Assembly (NCBI GenBank): GCA_938084565.1
Contig: CALKEU010000001.1
Span: forward strand, 62,001-126,000
DNA length: 64,000 bases
From: Candidatus Kapaibacterium sp.
GTDB lineage: Bacteria; Bacteroidota; Ignavibacteria; Kapaibacteriales; HRBIN21
Reading direction: 5' to 3'
Each line of letters opens with the position of its first letter. Within the stretch, counting starts at the first letter, position 1. The notes below the pieces were generated by a model, which saw only the letters and a program-made list of their open reading frames with translations, searched no databases and had not been told where the DNA came from. Shown piece after piece: positions 52,619-60,653 of this stretch. A program made the translations under genes and the position numbers.

Positions 52619-53336
52619 GACAAGGTCCGCCGCCCGTTGTCGAGCTACTCTGCTCGTTGCTCTCTGCTAAGAGATCTGGACGACGCTTTAGGGTCTTGTA
52701 GAGCGCCTGCTCGTAACGCCACCGACGAATGGCTTCGTGATCTCCGCTGAGGAGCACCTCAGGAACCTTATAGCCACGGAAGTTGGCCGGACGCGTGTAC
52801 ACGGGAGGCTCCAAAAGCCCCGCCTGGAAGGAGTCCTCCAGCGCTGATTCGGGATCATTCAGCACCCCAGGCAGTAAGCGCACGATGGCATCAATCAGCA
52901 CCAACGCTGGCAGCTCTCCTCCTGTCAGCACGTAGTCCCCAATGGAGATCTCTCGCGTGATGAGCACATCCCGAATGCGCTGATCTACCCCTTTGTAATG
53001 GCCCGCCAAGATGATGAGATTCCGACACAGCGACAATTGATTGACCAGGGCCTGTGTCAGGCGTTCCCCATCGGCCGTCATATAGATGACTTCGTCGTAG
53101 GAGCGCTCCGCTTGGAGGCGTTCAATACAGGCGAAGACCGGTTCACAGCGGATAACCATACCAGCTCCCCCTCCATAGGGGGCATCGTCGATGTGACCGT
53201 GCCGATCTACGCCATAGTGGTGCAGATCGTGCACGACAATACGCACAATCCCCCGCTGCTGTGCCCGCCCCAGAATGCTCTGCCGCAGGACCGGTTCCAC
53301 AATCTGGGGAACGGCCGAGATGAGGTCAATCCTCAT
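52602..53336 (-). CDS. trmD: tRNA (guanine-37-N1)-methyltransferase TrmD
   Basis: 244 residues from the ATG at 53336. The SPOUT knot is evident: MRIDLISAVPQIVEPVLRQSI, DLHHYGVDRHGHIDDAPYGGGAGMV with the conserved DD.PYGGG.GM, LILAGHYKGVDQRI, and EISIGDYVLTGGELPALVLIDAIVRLLPGVL. The C-terminal part has LEPPVYTRPANFRG and EVLLSGDHEAIRRWR. It methylates G37 in tRNAs to prevent frameshifts. It overlaps rimM by 11 bp and queC by 17 bp. The rimM-trmD pair is widely conserved. Confidence 0.96.
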   Translation of the reverse strand: MRIDLISAVPQIVEPVLRQSILGRAQQRGIVRIVVHDLHHYGVDRHGHIDDAPYGGGAGMVIRCEPVFACIERLQAERSYDEVIYMTADGERLTQALVNQLSLCRNLIILAGHYKGVDQRIRDVLITREISIGDYVLTGGELPALVLIDAIVRLLPGVLNDPESALEDSFQAGLLEPPVYTRPANFRGYKVPEVLLSGDHEAIRRWRYEQALYKTLKRRPDLLAESNEQSSSTTGGGPCHGSPC

Positions 53337-53907
53337 CAGTTCTTTCGTCAAGCCGCGCTCGGCCATGGCTCAGCTTCGGCTCAGCAATATCCACAAGACC
53401 TGGAAGGAGCTTTACCCAAATGCAGCGCTGCTGAATGTCCACCTGGCGGATGACCTCAGGGATGGCCGGCACAGGCAGATAGGCCGTCGCCGTCTCAACT
53501 ACCCACACATCATTGGCTGGCAGCAGCCACACATCCACGACCGTCCCTAGAAGATGTCCCGTGGGGTCCTCCAGTACAGTACAGCCGAGAATCTCCTCTA
53601 CAGCATAGTCGGCGGAGTTAGTCGCACCGAGGAGCTCTTCTCTGACGAATATCCCTTGTTCTCGCAGGCGCTGAGCAGCGTTGAGGGTCGTCACGCCCTC
53701 GAACTCTACCAACAACCCACGCTGCAGGCGCCGACAGTGACGCACCGTATAGGGCTGGGCAAAAGTAGCCGAGTACCCCACGTAGACTTGCTCCCCTGGC
53801 GGCAGCCCTTCGAGACGGACTGCCGGATCTGGTTGGAGTACGAGTGCACCGCTGATGCCGTGGGTCCGTATCAGCGTCCCCACATATCGCAGCACATTAG
53901 TGCTCAT
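53326..53907 (-). CDS. rimM: 16S rRNA processing factor RimM
   Basis: 193 residues from the ATG at 53907. The N-terminal barrel reads RYVGTLIRTHGISGALVL ... LPPGEQVYVG, then EGVTTLNAAQRLREQGIFV, and a PRC barrel with YAVEEILGCTVLEDPTGHLLGTVVDVWLLPANDVWVVE and LPVPAIPEVIRQVDIQQRCIWVKLLPGLVDI. It binds S19 and helps mature the head of the 30S subunit. The open frame continues upstream but that part is a shadow of the TolB-like gene. Overlaps: 11 bp with each neighbour. Confidence 0.95.
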   Translation of the reverse strand: MSTNVLRYVGTLIRTHGISGALVLQPDPAVRLEGLPPGEQVYVGYSATFAQPYTVRHCRRLQRGLLVEFEGVTTLNAAQRLREQGIFVREELLGATNSADYAVEEILGCTVLEDPTGHLLGTVVDVWLLPANDVWVVETATAYLPVPAIPEVIRQVDIQQRCIWVKLLPGLVDIAEPKLSHGRARLDERTDED

Positions 53908-54376
53908 GGGTGAGCCGCGAAATGAGTCGCTGCACGATGAGTGCTGGGAGTTCATCGGCCCGCTCCTCGGCACGGTAGAGATTGCGAGCTTGCGCCTCTT
54001 CGCGCTTTGTGCGGACGTCGTAGATGTAGGCATTGACCAAAATCTTGCCCGGTAGCAGGTTAAAGTTGCCCGTGAGCACCTTGTCCGCACGGAGCAGTTG
54101 GGCTGCCTTCCAGATATCGGAGTCATACTGCGGCGTTGTGGGATCCACATTGAGTTCACCGAGCACCATCTCCAGGGAATCCCGGGGGATGAGTACGTAA
54201 TGCCGCTGCGCCGTATCGGCCTGCTGCAAGAGTGCGGCGATACTATCGGCGAATCGATAGCACCAGCGGTTGTAGCGTAAGTCTCCATCCATGTTGCGGA
54301 AGGGCAAAACAGCCAGACGGACTTGTGCCCAGGCTCCAAAGGTGAGGAGGAAGAAGAGTGCCCACTGCTGCATCAT
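53897..54376 (-). CDS. Small exported TolB/CsgG-N-like protein
   Basis: 159 residues from the ATG at 54376, which overlaps the Hpt stop (ATGA); upstream codons are in another gene. Signal peptide MMQQWALFFLLTFGAWAQ. The mature part reads VRLAVLPFRNMDGDLRYNRWCYRFADSIAALLQQ, then YVLIPRDSLEMVLGELNVDPTTP and AAQLLRADKVLTGNFNLLPGKILVNAYIYDVRT, the alternating beta-alpha pattern of TolB N-terminal/CsgG/LpoB-type domains. These act in the periplasm as accessory parts of envelope complexes. No TolA or Pal is near, so the partner is unknown. It sits between hpt and rimM in one coupled run. Confidence 0.75.
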   Translation of the reverse strand: MMQQWALFFLLTFGAWAQVRLAVLPFRNMDGDLRYNRWCYRFADSIAALLQQADTAQRHYVLIPRDSLEMVLGELNVDPTTPQYDSDIWKAAQLLRADKVLTGNFNLLPGKILVNAYIYDVRTKREEAQARNLYRAEERADELPALIVQRLISRLTHEH

Positions 54377-54681
54377 CCCTTGTTGGCAGTCTGTTCCAAC
54401 ATACGCTGGAGGGATCCGAGCGTAGCCAGGAGGCGTGCGTAGAGGGAGGGAACCTCGTCCCAATGGTGCGTCCGAGCACATTCCATGAGTTGGATCCCCA
54501 CTTCGGCAACATCGGTCAGCCCGAATTGCAGGCTGCTGCCCTTGAGCGTATGTCCCAAGCGGTATAGTCTGGCTTCGTCGTGCTCCTGGGCGGCATGCAC
54601 AATTTGTATGGCCTCTTCTTGCCAATTGCGGAGAAATTCTGGCAGGAGCTCGCGCAGGATTGGGTCATTGGGTAGCTGCAT
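54373..54681 (-). CDS. Stand-alone Hpt phosphotransfer protein
   Basis: 102 residues, all helical. The phosphoacceptor motif is LGHTLKGSSLQFGL (His near residue 44) with the usual G-S pair, followed by LMECARTHHWDEVPSLYARL. Hpt domains shuttle phosphate between receiver domains in multi-step relays. No hybrid kinase or receiver adjoins it; PorX and the TPR kinase elsewhere in the window are candidate partners by inference only. AGGTG precedes the ATG at 54681, and a TAAATTCG promoter-like element is at 54705. It lies directly downstream of the RNase P RNA. Confidence 0.88.
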   Translation of the reverse strand: MQLPNDPILRELLPEFLRNWQEEAIQIVHAAQEHDEARLYRLGHTLKGSSLQFGLTDVAEVGIQLMECARTHHWDEVPSLYARLLATLGSLQRMLEQTANKG

Positions 54682-54704
54682 GGTTCAACACCTGTGTTCG
54701 CAGG

Positions 54705-54712
54705 CGAATTTA
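54705..54712 (-). promoter_or_regulatory. TAAATTCG promoter-like element before hpt
   Basis: Minus strand TAAATTCG, one mismatch to TAnnTTTG, 24 bp before the hpt start and just past the RNase P RNA 3' end. It would drive hpt, TolB-like, rimM, trmD and queC. Confidence 0.4.
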
Positions 54713-54733
54713 CAGGAGTTCGGTGGTAGGGAA

Positions 54734-55177
54734 GCACAGGAGATGCTGTAAGCCGAATTCTGTCTACCCCATCTCGGGGGAGGCAGTCATGTATCTGGGG
54801 GTGTGGTCTCCCACACCCTCCGGCGACCTACCCGGATGTAGGGATGCCTTACGGCATCACACGAGCGAGCCACTCGTCACCCCTGAGGCGGGGTCTACAT
54901 CCCTATTTGGTCTTGCTCCGCGCGGGGTTTGCCAAGCCACCCCGGTTACCCGGAGTGCTGGTGGGCTCTTACCCCACCCTTTCACCCTTGCCTCCATGAC
55001 CCCGTGTGCTACCAGAGGCACACGAGCGGATTGGCGGTCTGGTTTCTGTGGCACTTTCCGTCAGCTCCTCCTCTCGGAAGAGCTGCCCGGCCGTTAGCCG
55101 GCGCGCTGCTCTGCGGAGTTCGGACTTTCCTCAGAAGCCCTCGGGAGGGCTTCCGCGACTGCCCGCATCTCCTGTGC
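54734..55177 (-). ncRNA. rnpB: RNase P RNA (M1 RNA)
   Basis: On the minus strand the conserved 5' core GAGGAAAGTCCGAACTCC and the 3' core AGACAGAATTCGGCTTAC (P4 partners) are intact, with ACAGAAA and GGTAAGAGCCCACC blocks between. The ends pair over 13 bp (GCACAGGAGATGC at 54734-54746 with its complement at 55165-55177), forming P1. About 444 nt, a bacterial type A layout. It is the catalytic subunit that matures tRNA 5' ends. No TAnnTTTG element lies in the 30 bp to rnhA, so it may be cut from a longer transcript. Confidence 0.96.
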
Positions 55178-55207
55178 CCTACCACGAGAGAAGACGAACG
55201 AGGGCGC

Positions 55208-55636
55208 TTACTCTGTATGGACCTGCTGCGCCGCTATCCGTGCCCCCAGACGAGCAAGACGATCCGCCTGATGATTCGTCTTCCGAGCAACATGCTCAAC
55301 GTGTACTGGCACACCGAGGCTCGCCATGGCTTTGCGTGCAGCCCTCCACAGGGGAGCTAGGTGTACTGCCTTTACCTGGTAGCTCCCCGTCAGTTGACGC
55401 ACCAGGAGTTGGCTATCGCTGTAGATGGTCACCTGCTCTACCGGGCTATCCCACTGCTGAAGCAGCTCCATAGCTCGGAGGAAAGCCCGGTACTCGGCCA
55501 CATTGTTTGTGGCTATCCCAACCGGCTCAGCACACTGCAGCAGAGGTATCCCACTCTCTGTGGTGATGACAATACCGATCCCGGCCGGACCCGGGTTTCC
55601 CGAGGCCGCCCCATCAATGAAGACAACAAGCCTCAT
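55208..55636 (-). CDS. rnhA: Ribonuclease HI
   Basis: 142 residues. RNase H fold with FIDGAASGNPGPAGIG (first catalytic Asp), NNVAEYRAFLRAMELL (Glu), VTIYSDSQLLVRQL (second Asp) and KTNHQADRLARLG (last Asp, preceded by the catalytic His/Asn region). All four acidic residues are present. It degrades RNA in RNA-DNA hybrids. The start overlaps the stop of the zinc-ribbon gene (ATGA). A reading as a non-LTR element RNase H is unlikely because no transposon genes are near. Confidence 0.93.
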   Translation of the reverse strand: MRLVVFIDGAASGNPGPAGIGIVITTESGIPLLQCAEPVGIATNNVAEYRAFLRAMELLQQWDSPVEQVTIYSDSQLLVRQLTGSYQVKAVHLAPLWRAARKAMASLGVPVHVEHVARKTNHQADRLARLGARIAAQQVHTE

Positions 55637-56370
55637 ACGGTCTCGGCCTCCTGTAGCTCAGGGAGTCGCTCTTCGGGGTAGAGAAGACGCCCACAATTCT
55701 CGCAGCGGAAGATCCGATCGCGATACATGCGAATCTCGACTAAGCGCTGTGGAGTAATGCGGCTATAACAGCCCGAGCAGCTCTCACGGCGGACCGGAAC
55801 GAGTGCATCCCGGTGGAAGGTCCGAATGCGTTCGTACTCAGCCATCACTTCCGGGCGAATCCGAGCCAGCAGCCGTTGGCGCCACTCCTGCAGACGCACC
55901 ACATCCCCACTCTGGTTACTGCTGAACAGAGCCAACATATGTTCCAGCTCGGCTACCTCCTGCTGTGCCTGGGCAAGCTCCTCCTCTTGGCGTTGCAGAA
56001 TGGCCTCCAAGTTCTCCAGCTTAAGCACGGAATTGCGCAGCTCTTGTTCGATGCGCTCGCGCTCGGCTCGCACTGTCTGGATCTCCCGCGTCAGAGCATC
56101 GAATTCACGATTGTTCCGCACGCGGAACTGTTGCTCCGAAAGCCGTTGCTCCCGGTCGCGGAGCTCCTGAATCGTCACGTGCGCCTTCGCCCGAAAGGCA
56201 CGGAGCTCGGCGATGATGTTCTGTGTTTCATTGACCATCGCCTGCTGCCGTTCGAGTACTTGACGAGCGCGACGCAATTGCTCCGGCAACTCCCCCACCT
56301 CCTCGTGGAGTTCATCCAAACGGCGATCAATCACGGCAACGAGCGCCAGGTAGTAAATCTGATGCTGCAT
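55633..56370 (-). CDS. Coiled-coil protein with C-terminal zinc ribbon
   Basis: 245 residues. Two long antiparallel helices (~10-180; for example REFDALTREIQTVRAERERIEQEL) lead to a C4 zinc ribbon with CSGCYSRITPQ and IFRCENCGRLLY. This is the CT398/HP0958-like (zf-RING_7) family. Its relatives have been tied to flagellar and type III regulation in some species and to membrane trafficking complexes, but most have no known role. Its 5' end overlaps nif3 by 44 bp, a pairing found in many bacteria. It is upstream of rnhA. Confidence 0.9.
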   Translation of the reverse strand: MQHQIYYLALVAVIDRRLDELHEEVGELPEQLRRARQVLERQQAMVNETQNIIAELRAFRAKAHVTIQELRDREQRLSEQQFRVRNNREFDALTREIQTVRAERERIEQELRNSVLKLENLEAILQRQEEELAQAQQEVAELEHMLALFSSNQSGDVVRLQEWRQRLLARIRPEVMAEYERIRTFHRDALVPVRRESCSGCYSRITPQRLVEIRMYRDRIFRCENCGRLLYPEERLPELQEAETV

Positions 56371-57199
56371 GAGGAGCCGCGTCTGCTATGGAACCGCTAA
56401 TCCGATCAGACCAATACCACCTGATAGGTGGACGCCAGTTCTTGCTCACCTCAACTCGCACCTCCGGAGGCAGGCATCGGCGGAGCCCATCGGCTAGAGC
56501 CTCCGGGGCAAAGCGTTCCGTTTCTGCATGGCCAGCGTCGATGAGCCAGAGCTGCCCCCATGCTTGGTGAAAAGCGTGGTACTTGACGTCGCCGGTGACG
56601 AAAGCCTCTGCACCACAGGCTAGAGCCTCTGGGAGAAAGCTTGCACCGCTGCCGCCGACGATGGCGAGCGTTCCAATGGCAGAAGCTCTACCAGGCACAT
56701 ACCGGATGGGTTGACCCACCACACATGTCACCCGCTCCAAAAGCTCTTCAACTGCAAGCGGAGGCTCTGCCTCAGCGATGACCCCCATGCCGTAATGCGG
56801 CCGCTGAGACTGCCGGATGAGCGGCCCCCGCACCCGTAATCCGAGAGCATGGGCAAAGCGAGCATTGGTCCCATCGGGATGGGTATCCACACGGGTGTGG
56901 AGTGCAATTACGGCGATCCCCTGCCGGATGAGCCGTGTAACGAGCCTTCCAACACGCTCATCCTCCGTCAGTGCCCGCAGAGGATGGTATACCAACGGGT
57001 GAAAGCACACGATGGTATCATACCCTCCAACCTCTGCTTCGGCCACGGTATCCTCAGTCACATCCAAGCACACGAGAATAGCCTCAACGCGTGTACGTCC
57101 TGCCTGGAGCTGGAGGCCCGTGACATCGCCATCGATTGCCGTATCCTGGGGAAACTCGCTCTCAAGCCGTTCCAGCAACTCAGCCAGGGCTATGCCCAT
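56327..57199 (-). CDS. Nif3-family dinuclear metal-centre protein
   Basis: 290 residues. Two-part family fold with GLQLQAGRTRVEAILVCLDVTEDTVAEAE, CFHPLVYHPLRAL (first metal histidines), IALHTRVDTHPDGTNARFAHALGL, and a C-terminal IDAGHAETERF (last histidine and glutamate). Called GTP cyclohydrolase I type 2 in databases without good proof; the true substrate is unknown. The tail beyond ~265 is not family-like and overlaps the zinc-ribbon gene start by 44 bp. The promoter motif TAAGTTTG is 30 bp upstream of the start. Confidence 0.92.
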   Translation of the reverse strand: MGIALAELLERLESEFPQDTAIDGDVTGLQLQAGRTRVEAILVCLDVTEDTVAEAEVGGYDTIVCFHPLVYHPLRALTEDERVGRLVTRLIRQGIAVIALHTRVDTHPDGTNARFAHALGLRVRGPLIRQSQRPHYGMGVIAEAEPPLAVEELLERVTCVVGQPIRYVPGRASAIGTLAIVGGSGASFLPEALACGAEAFVTGDVKYHAFHQAWGQLWLIDAGHAETERFAPEALADGLRRCLPPEVRVEVSKNWRPPIRWYWSDRISGSIADAAPHAASDLLPGARCRD

Positions 57200-57228
57200 A
57201 GGTGACGGAGGACAGATGTCCAGTAACG

Positions 57229-57236
57229 CAAACTTA
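57229..57236 (-). promoter_or_regulatory. TAAGTTTG -7 promoter element upstream of nif3
   Basis: Minus strand TAAGTTTG, an exact TAnnTTTG match, 30 bp before the ATG at 57199, in the 124-bp divergent spacer with porX. The rest of the spacer has no clear plus-strand TAnnTTTG for porX. Confidence 0.55.
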
Positions 57237-57323
57237 CAAAATCTCCTCGGGGCAGCTGGCCCCCGCTGTAATGGGCTACGCGCTTATTCGTCCTCTTCGA
57301 GGAAACTCTCCCACGGAGGAAGG

Positions 57324-58901
57324 ATGAACTCAGCACGCGGAGCCATTCTCTGGGTTGACGACGAGGTAGAGCTGCTCCAGCCCTACCTTCTCTTCCTGCG
57401 CCAGCACGGATACACGGTGGAGACGACCACTTCTGGAGAAGATGCCATCGAGCTCGTGCAGCAGCGCCCCTACGACCTCATCTTCCTCGACGAGATGATG
57501 ATGGGCATAACAGGGCTGGAAACACTCGAAGTGCTCAAGGAGCTCGCCCCGCATATTCCCGTCGTCATGGTCACTAAGAATGAGGCCGAAACCCTCATGG
57601 AGGAGGCTATCGGACGTAAAATCGACGATTACCTCACCAAGCCGGTCAATCCGGCACAAATCCTGGCTGCGTGCAAGAAATTCATCGAAGCCCGCCGCAT
57701 TACAGGACAGCGTCTGACGCAGGCATACCTGCAGGGTTTCCACTCTATCAATCGACGTCTTCAGGCACCGCTGAGCTGGTACGACTGGCTGGACATCTAC
57801 TTGCAGCTGACCACCTGGAGCATGGAACTAGAGCAGCACCCGGAACTACAGCTCCACGAGACCCTCTCGGCACAATGGCGGGAATGCAATGCCGCCTTCG
57901 GCAGCTTTATCGAGCACACCTACGATCGCTGGATACAGAATCCAACGGAGGAGGATGTCCCGACTCTTTCGCCCTTCATCCTGGATCGGTTTGTCCTGCC
58001 ACGTCTCTCACCGGAACGTCCAGTAGTGTTTATCCTCATCGACTGCCTACGGCTGGACCAGTGGCTCGTCCTTGAAGAGTTGCTCCATCCCTTCTACACC
58101 ATAGAGCGCAACTACGCCTGCTCGATTCTCCCGACGGCAACCATGTATGCCCGCAACGCCATCTTTGCGGGACTCTTCCCTCTCCAGATTGCGCAGCACT
58201 ATCCGCAGTGGTGGAAGGACACTGGTGACGAACAGAGCCAGAACGCTTACGAACGTCAGCTGCTGGAAGCTTACTTCCAACGCCGTCGCATCGGGATCCC
58301 AGGAGGGATAAGCTACATCAAGATTATCGACCCTACCTTCGGCCGCAAGATCGAGCAGGAACTCGGACGCCACCTCCGCTATGGACTCATTGCCATTGTC
58401 ATCAACGCCGTCGACATGATCATCCACTCCCGCTCGGAGGTCCCAATTCTGCGTGAAATCGTTCCCAATGAAGCCGCCTACCGTGCCTTGACTCGCTCCT
58501 GGTTCCAGCACTCGACTCTCTTTTCCATGTTGCGTACCCTGGCCGCCACAGAACCCAAACCCACCGTGATTATCACCACTGACCATGGCTCCATCCGCTG
58601 TCTGCGCCCGCTGAAGGCTTACGGCGACCGAGAGACGACGACCAACCTCCGCTACAAGCTCGGACGCAATGTCCGCACAGATCACGACCGCGCTGTAGTC
58701 CGCCTTCGCGATCCGCGCCAGTGGCAGCTCCCCACAAGTAGTGCCGTTACCAGCATGCTCATTGCCAAGGAAGATTACTACTTCGTCTACCCCAACGACT
58801 ACCACCACTACGCCCAGCGCTACCGAGACAGCTTCCAGCACGGCGGCATTTCCCTCGAGGAGATGATCGTCCCCGTTGCCATTTTAGAGCCCCGCCCATA
58901 G
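57324..58901 (+). CDS. porX: PorX-type response regulator with PglZ domain
   Basis: 525 residues from the ATG at 57324, behind GGAGGAAGG. The receiver spans 1-120: acidic pair D12/D13 (LWVDDEVELL), phosphorylated D56 (LIFLDEMMMG), T84 and K106 (YLTKPVNP). A helical linker (~125-215) leads to an alkaline-phosphatase-like PglZ domain (~225-520) with FILIDCLRLDQWLVL, SILPTATMYARNAIF and VIITTDHGSIRC, the metal and nucleophile segments. PorX is phosphorylated by the kinase PorY in known species and controls T9SS gene expression and cargo secretion; the PglZ domain is a phosphodiesterase. No porY is adjacent. It supports an active T9SS in this organism. Confidence 0.94.
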   Translation: MNSARGAILWVDDEVELLQPYLLFLRQHGYTVETTTSGEDAIELVQQRPYDLIFLDEMMMGITGLETLEVLKELAPHIPVVMVTKNEAETLMEEAIGRKIDDYLTKPVNPAQILAACKKFIEARRITGQRLTQAYLQGFHSINRRLQAPLSWYDWLDIYLQLTTWSMELEQHPELQLHETLSAQWRECNAAFGSFIEHTYDRWIQNPTEEDVPTLSPFILDRFVLPRLSPERPVVFILIDCLRLDQWLVLEELLHPFYTIERNYACSILPTATMYARNAIFAGLFPLQIAQHYPQWWKDTGDEQSQNAYERQLLEAYFQRRRIGIPGGISYIKIIDPTFGRKIEQELGRHLRYGLIAIVINAVDMIIHSRSEVPILREIVPNEAAYRALTRSWFQHSTLFSMLRTLAATEPKPTVIITTDHGSIRCLRPLKAYGDRETTTNLRYKLGRNVRTDHDRAVVRLRDPRQWQLPTSSAVTSMLIAKEDYYFVYPNDYHHYAQRYRDSFQHGGISLEEMIVPVAILEPRP

Positions 58902-58915
58902 GCATGGTGTGTCCG

Positions 58916-58923
58916 TATTTTTG
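58916..58923 (+). promoter_or_regulatory. TATTTTTG -7 promoter element upstream of tsaE
   Basis: Plus strand TATTTTTG followed by CGTTCCC, 15 bp after the porX stop and 41 bp before the tsaE ATG at 58957. Exact TAnnTTTG match. It suggests tsaE and the genes after it have their own start, not only read-through from porX. Confidence 0.65.
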
Positions 58924-58956
58924 CGTTCCCTAGCGCGTGCGTGCTGCTGCGAGCCA

Positions 58957-59445
58957 ATGTCTGGACCGATACCGAACGGCACGGTTGAAGAGTACACCTC
59001 ACGGGGGACGGAAGACACAGTACGGATTGCCCGACTCTTCGCTCAGCGCCTCAAGCCTGGTGATGTCGTTGCCCTCTACGGAGATCTGGGAGCTGGCAAG
59101 ACGGAGTTCGTCCGCGGAATCTGCCAGCACTTCCACGTCGAAGAGCTGGTCACAAGCCCAACTTTTGCCATCATCAACCAGTACTTCGGAAGCCTCCCCA
59201 CGGGGGAGACGATCGTCTTGTACCACGTGGACCTCTACCGGATCAAGTCCCCGAAAGAGCTCCATGAGATTGGCTTTGCCGAGTGCGTTGCTGCCCCCGA
59301 CGCAATCAAGATGGTCGAATGGTCCGAACGCGCTGACCAGCTCCTGGAGCTGCCGCACTATGCGGTCTTTATCGATTTTATCCCCGACTCGGACACAGCC
59401 CGTACGATTCGCATCGTACACGTCCAACCCTCCACGGTACACTGA
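58957..59445 (+). CDS. tsaE: tRNA threonylcarbamoyladenosine ATPase TsaE
   Basis: 162 residues from the ATG at 58957. P-loop YGDLGAGKTEFVRGI near 45-60, then TSPTFAIINQYF and VLYHVDLYRI, and EIGFAECVAAPDAIKMVEWSERADQLL, where the W-x-E motif is typical. TsaE works with TsaB and TsaD to make t6A at position 37 of ANN-decoding tRNAs. Neither partner is in the window. Its stop overlaps the aminotransferase start (TGATG). Confidence 0.95.
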   Translation: MSGPIPNGTVEEYTSRGTEDTVRIARLFAQRLKPGDVVALYGDLGAGKTEFVRGICQHFHVEELVTSPTFAIINQYFGSLPTGETIVLYHVDLYRIKSPKELHEIGFAECVAAPDAIKMVEWSERADQLLELPHYAVFIDFIPDSDTARTIRIVHVQPSTVH

Positions 59446-60653
59446 TGCACATTGCCAGCCGCATTGCTCGCCTAGGAACGGAGACGGCCTTCGAAGTACT
59501 TGCTCGTGCACGCCAACTCGAAGCACAAGGCCGCCACATTATCCACCTCGAAATCGGTGAACCAGACTTCGACACCCCGGCCAACATCCGTGAAGCAGCA
59601 AAACAGGCCCTCGATGCCGGCTACACTCACTATGGCCCTTCAGCAGGGCTGCCCGAGGTCCGAGAGGCTATTGCGCAGTACTTCAACCGCACCCGGGGGA
59701 TCCAGCTCTACTCAGGCAAAGAGGTTGTCGTGACCCCTGGCGCCAAGCCAATTATCTTCTTCGGCATGATGGCCACCCTCGAGGAGGGAGACGAGGTCAT
59801 CTACCCGAATCCTGGATTCCCCATCTACGAATCTGTCATCCGCTTCCTCAAAGCCGTCCCTATCCCTCTCCCACTCCGGCAGGAAAAGCAGTTCCGGATA
59901 GAAGTCGCCGACATCGAAGCTCGAATCACTCCCCGTACCCGCATGCTCGTCCTCAACAGCCCTCACAACCCGACGGGGAGCATTCTGCGCGCCGAAGATC
60001 TCGAACAGATTGCCGAGCTGGCTCTCCGGCACGACCTCATCATTTTCAGCGACGAGATCTACTCGCAGATCATCTACGATGGAGCCCACCACGTTAGCAT
60101 CGTGCAATTTGAGGGGATGAAGGAACGCACCATCGTCCTCGATGGCTTCTCGAAGACCTTCGCCATGACGGGCTGGCGTATCGGATACGGGCTCATGCCA
60201 GAACACATCGCCGAGGTTGTGGCCCGTTTACAGACTAATTGCACAAGCTGTACGGCCACCTTTACCCAGATTGCTAGTCTGGAAGCCCTGCACGACCGCA
60301 CACTGCCTGCGGTCCGGCAGTTTGTCTCTGAATTCCAGCGCCGGCGCGATGTACTCGTGGAGGGTTTGAATCGGTTGCCCGGGATTCGTTGCGTCCGCCC
60401 CGAAGGCGCTTTCTACGCCTTCCCAAATATCGAGGAAACGGGGATGAGTTCGCGTGAGTTTGCCGAAGCACTCCTACTGGAGGCCGGCGTAGCCTGCCTG
60501 AGCGGAACTGCTTTCGGGGAATGCGGCGAAGGCTTCGTGCGCTTCTCATACGCTAACTCCGTCGAGAATATCCAGCTGGCTCTCCAACGACTCGAGGACT
60601 TCCTCATCCGTCGAGCGAAACGAAGCCAGTTGCTACCGAGGGAGCAGCAATGA
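59445..60653 (+). CDS. Class I/II PLP aminotransferase, aspartate-aminotransferase-like
   Basis: 402 residues. Fold type I with the AAT block LEIGEPDFDTPANIREAAKQAL, VVVTPGAKPIIFFGMMA, VLNSPHNPTGS (Asn contacting PLP), FSDEIYSQIIYDG (Asp and Tyr) and the Schiff-base lysine in LDGFSKTFAMTGWRIGYG. The second substrate carboxylate arginine lies in EGFVRFSYANS. It belongs to the broad class I branch (AspAT Ib, aromatic or branched-chain-like); the exact substrate pair is not determined. It starts by a TGATG overlap with tsaE, and its own stop overlaps the next gene by ATGA. Confidence 0.92.
   Translation: MHIASRIARLGTETAFEVLARARQLEAQGRHIIHLEIGEPDFDTPANIREAAKQALDAGYTHYGPSAGLPEVREAIAQYFNRTRGIQLYSGKEVVVTPGAKPIIFFGMMATLEEGDEVIYPNPGFPIYESVIRFLKAVPIPLPLRQEKQFRIEVADIEARITPRTRMLVLNSPHNPTGSILRAEDLEQIAELALRHDLIIFSDEIYSQIIYDGAHHVSIVQFEGMKERTIVLDGFSKTFAMTGWRIGYGLMPEHIAEVVARLQTNCTSCTATFTQIASLEALHDRTLPAVRQFVSEFQRRRDVLVEGLNRLPGIRCVRPEGAFYAFPNIEETGMSSREFAEALLLEAGVACLSGTAFGECGEGFVRFSYANSVENIQLALQRLEDFLIRRAKRSQLLPREQQ

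Noticed and set aside
53760-53767. TACTTTTG on the minus strand, matching TAnnTTTG
   Set aside because: It lies inside the rimM coding region, 424 bp before trmD, which is tightly coupled to rimM; probably chance.
54734-55177. A perfect 13-bp inverted repeat 418 bp apart, like ends of a small mobile element
   Set aside because: It is helix P1 of RNase P RNA; the core sequences between the two arms are diagnostic.
57012-57323. A longer N-terminus for PorX (about 104 extra codons)
   Set aside because: That stretch overlaps nif3 and the promoter spacer, has Ser/Arg-rich shadow composition, and the ATG at 57324 has an excellent ribosome site just before the receiver domain.
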